DNA from: GCA-2794515 sp034436155
Lineage (GTDB): Bacteria > Chloroflexota > Anaerolineae > Aggregatilineales > Phototrophicaceae
DNA length: 64,000 nucleotides
NCBI GenBank assembly: GCA_034436155.1
Contig: DAOTVP010000072.1
Location: 1 to 64,000, forward strand
Direction: 5' to 3'
Every line of letters starts with the position of its first letter. Position 1 is the stretch's first letter. The notes beneath the pieces are model-generated. The model saw only the letters and a program-made list of their open reading frames with translations, had not been told where the DNA came from and ran no database searches. Position numbers and translations under genes: made by a program. Positions 51,820-59,948 of this stretch are shown here, piece after piece.

Positions 51820-52791
51820 ATGTCGCCCATTCAACCTAAAGTCGTGTTTTCTGAAGAATATGATATTCACTTTATGGGTCTGGAAAAATTGCACCCGTTT
51901 GATACACGTAAATATAGCCGTGCTTGGCACGATGCCAAACATTCGCTTGGTGATGTGTTAGAAACGCATACTATCCGTCCGACTACGCCGATAGAGGTTC
52001 ACGATTTGTTACGTGTGCATAGCCCCGAATATCTGAACGAATTATGCTCTACGCATTATATCGCCCGCGCCATCGAGATGCCGATTATCGCACCGTTTCC
52101 GTATGGCATGGTCGAAACGCACCTGCTCAAGCCCATGCAATACGCCACACAAGGCACTGTCATGGCGGCGGAACTAGCCATGACGCACCATATCGCCATC
52201 AATTTGGGCGGGGGCTATCATCATGCCAGCGCCGATCGTGGCGAGGGCTTTTGTTTGTATGCCGATGTTGCCATCGCCATCGAATCGCTTCATCAAAAAG
52301 GGGCGATTTCGGCGCAATCGCAAGCTGTCATCATCGATTTGGATGCCCATCAGGGCAACGGTAACAGTCGTGTTTTCAGAGATAAAAATTATGCTTTTTT
52401 ATTTGATATGTATAACGCCGCCATTTACCCGAATGATCATTTCGCCCAAGAACGGATCGATTATGGCATCATGCTCAATTCGGGTTGCAACAGTAGCATG
52501 TATCTGGATTTGCTCTATCATAAATTGCCCGAAGCCCTCAGACGTGCCAAAAAACCGAGCATCGCCTTTTATATCGCAGGCACAGACCCCTACGAACATG
52601 ATATGTTGGGCGGGTTACGTTTATCAGAAGTCGCCATTTTTGAACGGGATAAATTTGTGATTGAGACGATCGTCAATTTGGGCATCCCGTTGGTGATGGT
52701 CTTGGGGGGTGGGTATCATCGGCAATCGTATCAGATGATCTCGCGCACGCTGATTTATATCATGCAAAAGTGGGGTGTTCATGCCCGTTGA
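51820..52791 (+). CDS. Histone-deacetylase-family amidohydrolase
   Basis: The 323-residue protein has the HDAC fold. Catalytic His pair in LGGGYHHASADRGEGFC, zinc ligands in IIDLDAHQGNGNSRVF (D-x-H) and the Asp of YIAGTDPYEHD, and the transition-state Tyr in VLGGGYHRQ. The order and the GNG segment are closest to class IV or bacterial HDAC-like enzymes that deacylate small amines or proteins. A TATAAT at 51769-51774 may be its -10 box. It starts a three-gene operon with overlapping stops and starts. Confidence 0.9.
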   Translation: MSPIQPKVVFSEEYDIHFMGLEKLHPFDTRKYSRAWHDAKHSLGDVLETHTIRPTTPIEVHDLLRVHSPEYLNELCSTHYIARAIEMPIIAPFPYGMVETHLLKPMQYATQGTVMAAELAMTHHIAINLGGGYHHASADRGEGFCLYADVAIAIESLHQKGAISAQSQAVIIDLDAHQGNGNSRVFRDKNYAFLFDMYNAAIYPNDHFAQERIDYGIMLNSGCNSSMYLDLLYHKLPEALRRAKKPSIAFYIAGTDPYEHDMLGGLRLSEVAIFERDKFVIETIVNLGIPLVMVLGGGYHRQSYQMISRTLIYIMQKWGVHAR

Positions 52792-53809
52792 TTGGCTGAC
52801 ACCCGCTTCACATGCTCGCTTGACCGATTATTTGCGCCGTCAGTATGGCGATGTGTTACATGTGCGTGATAATCAGGCTTATCCTGTGGCAGTCAGACCG
52901 ATTCAGGGGTTGGATGTCGAATGTCTACTCGGCGATTTTACGCCTCATTATATCGGCGATTTTGCGTTCTATGATCACGATCATTTGCATCGGCTCAGAC
53001 AATCACGCCCGTTGACCAATGGCTTATGTTACGCCCTAAAATCGTTGGATGGTGATGTGTTACACGGACAATTGGGGTATTATTTTGATATGCTGGCAAC
53101 GTGTGATGCGCTCGACCAAGAAATTCGTGCCTATGCCGATGGTCGCATATCCAACATGCCCATGCGCCAGACCCTGCACCAAAAAATTCCCGCCCATCAA
53201 TGGTTATGGCATGGTGCGGGACGGGCGAGTACGGTTGGATTGGCGGCGCTGGTCGTGTTTTATCATGACGGGGCGTATCGGTTTATCTTTTGCCAACGGT
53301 CATACGAGATGGGCGTGAATGCGGGGTTGTATCATGTATTGCCCGCGTTTGTGTTTCAACCGCAAAAATTAGACTGGGCAGAAGCTGAATGGTCGCTGAC
53401 GCATCAATTTTTGCGCGAATTTGGCGAGGAATTATTTGGTATCCCCGAATATCCCGCGTGGGGTGGGGCAGATAACCCATATTATTTCATGGATGAAGCG
53501 CCGATTGCCGATATGCGGATGATGTTGGCAGATGGGCGGGCGCAACTATTGCCCACAGGGGCGGTTTTTAATTTGCTGTCTATGCGGTCTGAATTGGCAA
53601 TGGTGTGCATCATCCACGATCCTGATTGGTATACCCGCCATGAGGCGTTGCTCAACGCCAATTTGCATATAGAACGCCACCAAACATTTTATATCCCGCT
53701 CGACACACTAGACGGTCTGCCCGATGCGCTCCATCTCAAAATGACCCCACAAGGGGCGGGTGTCTTGTGGTTGGGCGTGGATAAAGCCAGAGAGGTAATT
53801 GATAAATGA
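52781..53809 (+). CDS. Nudix-like protein of unknown substrate in HDAC-NurA operon
   Basis: The start at 52781 (MPVDWLTPASHARLTDYLRR) overlaps the HDAC gene by 11 bases. The first ~140 residues are unassigned. From ~150, YRFIFCQRSYEMGVNAGLYH with VLPAFVFQP and LTHQFLREFGEELFG resembles a Nudix core with a degenerate box, since the glycine-rich GX5E part is not clear. A normal hydrolase is therefore uncertain. The stop overlaps the NurA start by four bases. Confidence 0.6.
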   Translation: MPVDWLTPASHARLTDYLRRQYGDVLHVRDNQAYPVAVRPIQGLDVECLLGDFTPHYIGDFAFYDHDHLHRLRQSRPLTNGLCYALKSLDGDVLHGQLGYYFDMLATCDALDQEIRAYADGRISNMPMRQTLHQKIPAHQWLWHGAGRASTVGLAALVVFYHDGAYRFIFCQRSYEMGVNAGLYHVLPAFVFQPQKLDWAEAEWSLTHQFLREFGEELFGIPEYPAWGGADNPYYFMDEAPIADMRMMLADGRAQLLPTGAVFNLLSMRSELAMVCIIHDPDWYTRHEALLNANLHIERHQTFYIPLDTLDGLPDALHLKMTPQGAGVLWLGVDKAREVIDK

Positions 53810-55080
53810 CACTCGAATTTAGCAAATTATCGGAACAGGTTTATAAAATGGGCGCGATGATTGACCAGCTCGATTTTGACCTGACCGACAAACTCGAAAT
53901 CGCCAAAGAACGCTTCGCCAATATGGGCGATTTAGACGCGATTCGTGAACGCATCGATTTTGTGCGTAAACATATCAGTGGGTATCGCGGTGCATCCCCA
54001 CTCGAAAAACCGTATGACGTGCCGATGAATTTCATCCATCCCGCGCCACCATTGCCAGAACGCGCTACGATTATCGCCGTGGATGGGTCGCAAATTTATC
54101 CGTATGAACAATCGCCTGTCCATTTTTATTTGCTCAATATCGGCGTATTCACTTATCATCACGGCACATCGCACGTCCCGCAACCGCAGACGTTGCCCAA
54201 ATTGGTGTATCACCGCGATTATGTGCATGATGCAGATGGGCGAGTCGTCTCGAATCGGACGATAGATGCCCGCCGTACTGTGTTAGAAATGCAGACATTG
54301 GCACAAATGGCGTGGGAGACCAGCCGAAAAATTCGCGTGCCGATGATCGCCCTCTATGATAATCAATTGATGTTCGGCGCGAATAACGATGTCACAGGGG
54401 GCAAGCAACTGGTCAAAGAGTATCACGGCGCGTTGCAACACCTGTATGATGTCCAAGCCAATGGGGTGCGCGTGTCGTTGGCGGGGTATGTAGATAACCC
54501 CGTCCGTAGTCGGGTGATATTGCGCCTGTTATTTTTGATGAGTCTGAAAGATGAGGCAGAAATTCATGCCCGCGCTCGTGAATTGAAAGAGGGTGGCGAT
54601 TTAGAAGGCTTGCGCGATATTCACCTGTTCAAGAATATCCTCAAAATTGGCGAGCGAAGCGCCGTCATGGTGCAAAATTCGCCCCGCAACTTCGCGTATA
54701 AAATGGTCAATCCGAGTCATGAAATCGCGTTTTTCTATATCAAAGTCGGTACACCTATCAAAAGTAATATCGCCCGTGTGGATGTGCCGATGTGGGTGGC
54801 ACGAGACCCGCAAGCCCTCAATGACCTCCATGCGTTGTTGCTGGCACAATCGACCATGCAGGGGAATAATCCGTATCCGTATGCCTTAACCCGCGCCGAT
54901 GAATTGGCGTATGTGAGCAGTAAAGATAAGCGTAAACTAGACGAGATGATTAATTTGGAATTGCGCCGTAAAGGGATTAGTCCGGTGGTTGGCAACCCCA
55001 AAGCGCGGGGCAAAACACTCGCCCGTAGCGACCAAAAACCGTACGAATTGCGAACCGATATATCAGGGACAGATTTATGA
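53806..55080 (+). CDS. NurA-domain nuclease
   Basis: The protein has 424 residues. The NurA active site is seen as TIIAVDGSQIYPYEQSPVHF (Asp after the first strand), IRVPMIALYDNQLMFG and the C-terminal GNNPYPYALTRADELAYVSS. NurA is a 5'-3' nuclease that works with the HerA translocase in DNA-end resection, or in some defence systems. No herA lies in this window. The gene is the third of the HDAC-Nudix-like-NurA operon. Confidence 0.88.
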   Translation: MTLEFSKLSEQVYKMGAMIDQLDFDLTDKLEIAKERFANMGDLDAIRERIDFVRKHISGYRGASPLEKPYDVPMNFIHPAPPLPERATIIAVDGSQIYPYEQSPVHFYLLNIGVFTYHHGTSHVPQPQTLPKLVYHRDYVHDADGRVVSNRTIDARRTVLEMQTLAQMAWETSRKIRVPMIALYDNQLMFGANNDVTGGKQLVKEYHGALQHLYDVQANGVRVSLAGYVDNPVRSRVILRLLFLMSLKDEAEIHARARELKEGGDLEGLRDIHLFKNILKIGERSAVMVQNSPRNFAYKMVNPSHEIAFFYIKVGTPIKSNIARVDVPMWVARDPQALNDLHALLLAQSTMQGNNPYPYALTRADELAYVSSKDKRKLDEMINLELRRKGISPVVGNPKARGKTLARSDQKPYELRTDISGTDL

Positions 55081-55171
55081 GTCGATCGGGCTAGGCAATG
55101 TATTTTGTTGCAAACTGGATGAGTTTGCGTAATAATCAATATTCAATGTACGATGATATGGCAAAATTTTC

Positions 55172-58100
55172 ATGATGACCACATCTAACCTTAAGCTGAT
55201 CAATTTGTTGCTGATGAGTGATGATGAATCTCATCAACAAATTATCACAGATGTATTCGATGCACACATCGAAAAATTGCATATTGCAACCTCTACCCAA
55301 CAGGGTTTAGACCTCTTTAAGCGCGATCACCCCGAAGTCATCATCATCGATAGCACACTCACAGGTGTAACCCAGGGTTTATATGTCGAATTGCGTCAAC
55401 TCTGTGGTGTAGATGGGGTGATTATCGCCCTCACACAAACCGACTCTTCATCGGCTGTGAGCCTTGCGCTATCGGGCAGTGTGGATGATTGCCTGACATT
55501 CACCACACCACCCGAGTTGATGCGTCGCCGGTTAAAAAATATGCTCCTGATGAAACATCAGATGATGTATCAGCGTATGACAGGCGCGAATATCCCCACC
55601 AGCGAAGCTCAACTGGCAGAAGAAAAATATCGCCATGTGTTTGATTCTGCCAACGATGCGATTTTCATTGTGGATATGGCGACCGGGCGCTTTTTGGATG
55701 TCAATCGGCGGGCGGTGCGTTGGCTGGGATATTCCCGCGAGCAATTTTCGCAGATGACCTACTTTGATGTTGAGGTGCTTTTGGCTGATCAGAATGGCGA
55801 ACAAGCCAAAGCCGTTGAACAACTGAGTACCAATGGACATTTCATCTTTGAAATTGGTTATAAAGCCCAAGACGGCACTGTCTATCCCTCAGAAGTGAGT
55901 AGCCGAATTTTTACGTATGAGGGGCGGCGGGCGTTGCTGAATATCGTCCGCGATATTACCCGCCAAAAGCAAATCAAAGCCGAAGAAGATGCACAACGTA
56001 AACTCGCCGAAGCCCTGCGCGATACCGCCGCCGCCCTAAACAGCACATTGGATATGGATGAGGTGATGACGCGGGTTTTGGAGATCGTGACGCGGGTTCT
56101 GCCATCGCCATTGGCAAGCATCATGTTAATTGATGGCGATGTGGCGCGTATATCCAAATATATTGGTTATGATGGATTTTTGTCCCCAACTGATTATTTA
56201 GATAATCTGCGTATTCAGGTTAGCCATACCAGTAATTTAATATGGATGATTCAGCATCATAAACCGATAGTCATACCCGATGTAGAAGCCTATCCCCAAT
56301 GGTTGCATTTAGGGCAAACGTCATGGATAAAATCGTATATTGGTGCGCCCATCATCGTTGAAGGCGAGGTGATTGGTTTCATCAACATGGATTATCCAGA
56401 GCCGAATCGCTTTACACAAGTTCATGCCGACCAATTGATGGCATTCGCCAACCAAGCAGGCATCGCCATTCAAAACGCAAAATTGCATGAAGCCATTCGC
56501 CGTCATGCCGATGAACTCGAAAAGCGTGTCCAAGAACGCACCGCGCAACTGATGTTGGTGAATCATCAACTGTTAGAGCAAATTACCGAGCGCCAAAAAA
56601 TCGAGACACGCCTCAATGAAGAACGCGAATTGTTGCGCGTGTTAATTGATAATATCCCAGATGAAATTTATGTCAAAGATATAGAGGGACGGCATATCCT
56701 CGTCAACAAAGCCATGCACAGGCGACTCGCACCCCGTGCGCCCAATGGCGTGGTGATTGGCACGACCAACGCCGATTATTTGCCCCCCGAAAAGGTGAAA
56801 AAACGTCGAGAAGAAGAATATCATATCCTCTATGAGCGTAAAATGGCGCTCACCGAAGAGGGTAGTTTTCAGTGGGATGCGCCAGAACCGACATGGATCC
56901 TCATGACTCGCGTGCCGATTTACGATAACAACGGGCAACCGTTGGGGATTGTCGGCATTAATCGCAACATTACCGAAGTGAAACGCGCCGAAGAATATGT
57001 GAATTACATCATTGGTGGTGCATATTGTTTGTTGTGGTATGCCATTGTCGAAGAAATAGACGGTAAATTCGAGTGGAAAATGCAAGTCAGTAGCGAAGAA
57101 GCATCGATGCGCTTTTTGCCTGTTCAACTGCATTCCGGTGAGACTTATATGGATGGTTTTCGGCGCAGTGTATTCCCCGAAGATGTGCCGCGATTGTACC
57201 AAACCAGTTCACAAGCCATTCGTGATGGCAAGACCAATTACTTTCAGGAATATCGTTGTATTCGCGCCGATGGTGAATTGCGTTGGTTGCATGAAGAGGC
57301 GCAAATCACCGCGCTTGGCGATGGACGCTATCGGATTATTGGCGTGTGTACCGATGTCACCGAGCGCCGTTTGGCAGAAGAAACGTTGCAACGCGCCAAT
57401 GAATTATTAGAGGCGGAGGTCGAAAATCGCACCAGAGACCTCATCGAGATCAACAAAGATTTGGTGATGCAGGTGCAAGTGCGTGAACAAGCCGAACATG
57501 CCGAGCGCGAACAACGCAAATTTTCTGAGGCACTCAGTGATGCCGCCGCCGTCCTCGCCGAGAGTTTACAACTGAACGATGTGTTAGATCGCATTTTGTC
57601 GTTTGCGGGGCGGGTTGTCCCGCCACATGATGCCGCCAGCATCATCCTCATCGAAGATGAAATTTTCATCCGTCATTTGCGCTTTCGCCGTTATGTCAAT
57701 GGTGAAGCGATCGATATTCCCGCCGATAAAGAACGTTATTATCTCGATTCGTTGCCGATTTTGCGCCGTATTCACGATTCGCGCACCCCGATGGTTGTGC
57801 AAGAATCTGAAGGGGATGCCGATTGGATGGATATCGATGAAATCCGTTGGGTTCATGCCTATATTTGCGTCCCCATCCAAACACAAGGGCGTGTGATCGG
57901 CTTTCTGACGGTCGCCAGTCGCAATCCATATCAATTCACATCCAGTCATGCTAATCGCTTGTTGACCTTCTCGAATCAGGCGGGGATCTCGATTCAAAAT
58001 GCCCAACTCTTTGCCGAGGTCAATAAGAATGCCTCTGAATTACGCCGACGGGTGACAGAAGCCACCGCCCAACTCGAAAGTGAACGCGCCCAACTCAGCG

Positions 58101-59176
58101 CCATTTTAGATGCCATGACTGAAGGTGTCTTGTATTCAGATAGGCGGGCGCGGGCGCGGTATATCAATCCATCCATGACCCGTTTAACAGGCTATACATC
58201 TGAAGATTGGCTCAAAAATCAGAATCGGATTTGGAAGCAAATGTTGGTGAATGAGACCGATTCAGATGTGTTTTTGCGCCAAATTCAAGACCGTATCATT
58301 CGCTCTGGATTATGGAAAGATGAAGTCCGTTTGCGCCGTAAAGATGGTGGGATTTTCGATGCCAGCCTTGTTATCACAGGTGTGACACACAGCGATGATG
58401 AAATTGCGGGTGCTGTGATTGTCATGCGTGATATTAGCGCCGAAAAACAACTCGAAGCGCAAAAGACGCGCTTCATTGCAACGGCATCGCACGAACTCCG
58501 CACACCCATCACCAATATCAAAACGCGCTTGTATCTGCTCCAAAAGCGCCCCGATACACTCGAAAAACACATGCCTGTCCTCACCGCCGTCACAGAACGG
58601 ATGCGAAAATTGGTCGATGATTTATTAGATGTATCGCGGTTTGAGCATGGGGTCATCACCTTGCGCCTCGCCCCGTTGCATTTAGCGGATTTGGTGCGTG
58701 AAATTGTCGAGACGCAAATCCCCGAAGCCGAAAAACGCTTGCTCAAAATATCGTATCATGCGCCACCTCAACCCGTGATTATCATGGCAGATGCCGAACG
58801 CATCGCACAGGTCGTCACCAATTTGCTCACCAATGCCATCAATTACACCCCAGAAGGGGGCAAAATTTCGGTGGAGTTACGTTTTATCGGGCAGAAAAAT
58901 AATATCGGGGATAATTTTGTGGCGTTGGATGTGCGTGATACGGGTATCGGCATCCCCAAAAATTTGCTCCATGATATTTTTAAGCCGTTTTTCCGTGTGA
59001 GCGATTATAACACAGGTACGGGTTTGGGGTTATCTATCACCAAAGAGATTGTCGAATTACACGGTGGCATCATAACCGTAGAGAGCGAAGAGGCAAAAGG
59101 CACTTGCTTCACGGTCGAGTTGCCCCTCATCACCGATAAACAATTAGAGACTCATTCTATCACGGTGAACGGGTAA
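55172..59176 (+). CDS. Large multi-PAS/GAF sensor histidine kinase with N-terminal receiver
   Basis: The product has 1334 residues and no membrane segments, so it is cytoplasmic. Domains in order: receiver-like (8-130, Asp in VIIIDSTLTG), PAS (~150-265), GAF (~285-445), coiled coil, PAS (~490-610), PAS (~615-735), coiled coil, GAF (~790-955), coiled coil and PAS (~985-1095). Then come HisKA with phospho-His in IATASHELRTPITNI (~1107) and HATPase with NLLTNAINYTPEGG, DVRDTGIGIP and GTGLGLSITKEI. The two GAF domains (IQNAKLHEAI and IQNAQLFAEV endings) look like a duplication. The cognate regulator is not known. Confidence 0.95.
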   Translation: MMTTSNLKLINLLLMSDDESHQQIITDVFDAHIEKLHIATSTQQGLDLFKRDHPEVIIIDSTLTGVTQGLYVELRQLCGVDGVIIALTQTDSSSAVSLALSGSVDDCLTFTTPPELMRRRLKNMLLMKHQMMYQRMTGANIPTSEAQLAEEKYRHVFDSANDAIFIVDMATGRFLDVNRRAVRWLGYSREQFSQMTYFDVEVLLADQNGEQAKAVEQLSTNGHFIFEIGYKAQDGTVYPSEVSSRIFTYEGRRALLNIVRDITRQKQIKAEEDAQRKLAEALRDTAAALNSTLDMDEVMTRVLEIVTRVLPSPLASIMLIDGDVARISKYIGYDGFLSPTDYLDNLRIQVSHTSNLIWMIQHHKPIVIPDVEAYPQWLHLGQTSWIKSYIGAPIIVEGEVIGFINMDYPEPNRFTQVHADQLMAFANQAGIAIQNAKLHEAIRRHADELEKRVQERTAQLMLVNHQLLEQITERQKIETRLNEERELLRVLIDNIPDEIYVKDIEGRHILVNKAMHRRLAPRAPNGVVIGTTNADYLPPEKVKKRREEEYHILYERKMALTEEGSFQWDAPEPTWILMTRVPIYDNNGQPLGIVGINRNITEVKRAEEYVNYIIGGAYCLLWYAIVEEIDGKFEWKMQVSSEEASMRFLPVQLHSGETYMDGFRRSVFPEDVPRLYQTSSQAIRDGKTNYFQEYRCIRADGELRWLHEEAQITALGDGRYRIIGVCTDVTERRLAEETLQRANELLEAEVENRTRDLIEINKDLVMQVQVREQAEHAEREQRKFSEALSDAAAVLAESLQLNDVLDRILSFAGRVVPPHDAASIILIEDEIFIRHLRFRRYVNGEAIDIPADKERYYLDSLPILRRIHDSRTPMVVQESEGDADWMDIDEIRWVHAYICVPIQTQGRVIGFLTVASRNPYQFTSSHANRLLTFSNQAGISIQNAQLFAEVNKNASELRRRVTEATAQLESERAQLSAILDAMTEGVLYSDRRARARYINPSMTRLTGYTSEDWLKNQNRIWKQMLVNETDSDVFLRQIQDRIIRSGLWKDEVRLRRKDGGIFDASLVITGVTHSDDEIAGAVIVMRDISAEKQLEAQKTRFIATASHELRTPITNIKTRLYLLQKRPDTLEKHMPVLTAVTERMRKLVDDLLDVSRFEHGVITLRLAPLHLADLVREIVETQIPEAEKRLLKISYHAPPQPVIIMADAERIAQVVTNLLTNAINYTPEGGKISVELRFIGQKNNIGDNFVALDVRDTGIGIPKNLLHDIFKPFFRVSDYNTGTGLGLSITKEIVELHGGIITVESEEAKGTCFTVELPLITDKQLETHSITVNG

Positions 59177-59179
59177 GAT

Positions 59180-59896
59180 ATGGCATATTCTCGGTTACAA
59201 TTGGCAAATACCTTTTTGCAAACAGGCGAATTAGATGATGCCAAACAGGTTTTAGCCGATTATTTTTTGGGCAACCCCAATTCTGATGACCCCGATTATG
59301 AAGCGATGATTCGCTTATGGTTAGATGTATTGGCGCATGGTGATGAACCTGATCTGCGCCACGCCCTGAGCGAGTATCATCGCCTGCCCGATTTTTTGCC
59401 GACTGATTATATCAAACATGCCATGATACACTATCGGCTTGGTGAACTCGCCAACGCACGTGCCATCTTACAAACGGCGCTTAGCCAATATCCCAATCAT
59501 GACCGTTTAACCGAGTCGTTGTTGTTTATCTATCAAAAACAGGGCGATTTTAAGGCGGGGTTAGCCTTGTTGAATACGCTCCCGCAAAAATGGATATGGG
59601 CGCGTTGGTCGGGCGATTTTGCCTTGACGGGAAGGGATTATGCGATAGCAATCGCGCATTATAGCCAAGCGATTCGCCTGTTAGAGGCGCAATATGGCTT
59701 ATCGGATGATACCCCTGCGATGATTTTAGCCTCGCCAAGTATGACCGATGCCGAAGGTTTGACGATCATGGGCGTGTATGCCGAATTGTTGCTGGCGCGG
59801 GCAGAAGCGTATCGGCAAAATAACCAGATGGATGATGCAAAAAGGGACGAAGCGCGTGCCAAGCGCCTCATCCCCCACGACCCGACAATAACATGA
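59180..59896 (+). CDS. TPR-like protein downstream of the histidine kinase
   Basis: The gene starts three bases after the kinase stop, so it is in the same transcript. The 238-residue protein is built from TPR-type helix pairs: LANTFLQTGELDDAKQVLAD, MIHYRLGELANARAILQTAL, FIYQKQGDFKAGLALLNTLP and LLARAEAYRQNNQMDDAKRD. A scaffold or partner protein for the kinase is possible. The 3' end is followed by the class A palindrome. Confidence 0.8.
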   Translation: MAYSRLQLANTFLQTGELDDAKQVLADYFLGNPNSDDPDYEAMIRLWLDVLAHGDEPDLRHALSEYHRLPDFLPTDYIKHAMIHYRLGELANARAILQTALSQYPNHDRLTESLLFIYQKQGDFKAGLALLNTLPQKWIWARWSGDFALTGRDYAIAIAHYSQAIRLLEAQYGLSDDTPAMILASPSMTDAEGLTIMGVYAELLLARAEAYRQNNQMDDAKRDEARAKRLIPHDPTIT

Positions 59897-59905
59897 TTGT
59901 GTAAT

Positions 59906-59939
59906 GGCGGACTAAAGGCTTTTGCCTCGTATGTCCGCC
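59906..59939 (+). repeat. Class A dispersed palindrome, likely terminator
   Basis: Arms GGCGGACTAAAGGC and GCCTCGTATGTCCGCC form a hairpin between the convergent TPR and subtilase genes. It matches the A hairpins at 18740, 47922 and, reversed, 30669. Confidence 0.8.
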
Positions 59940-59948
59940 ACAAAATGC

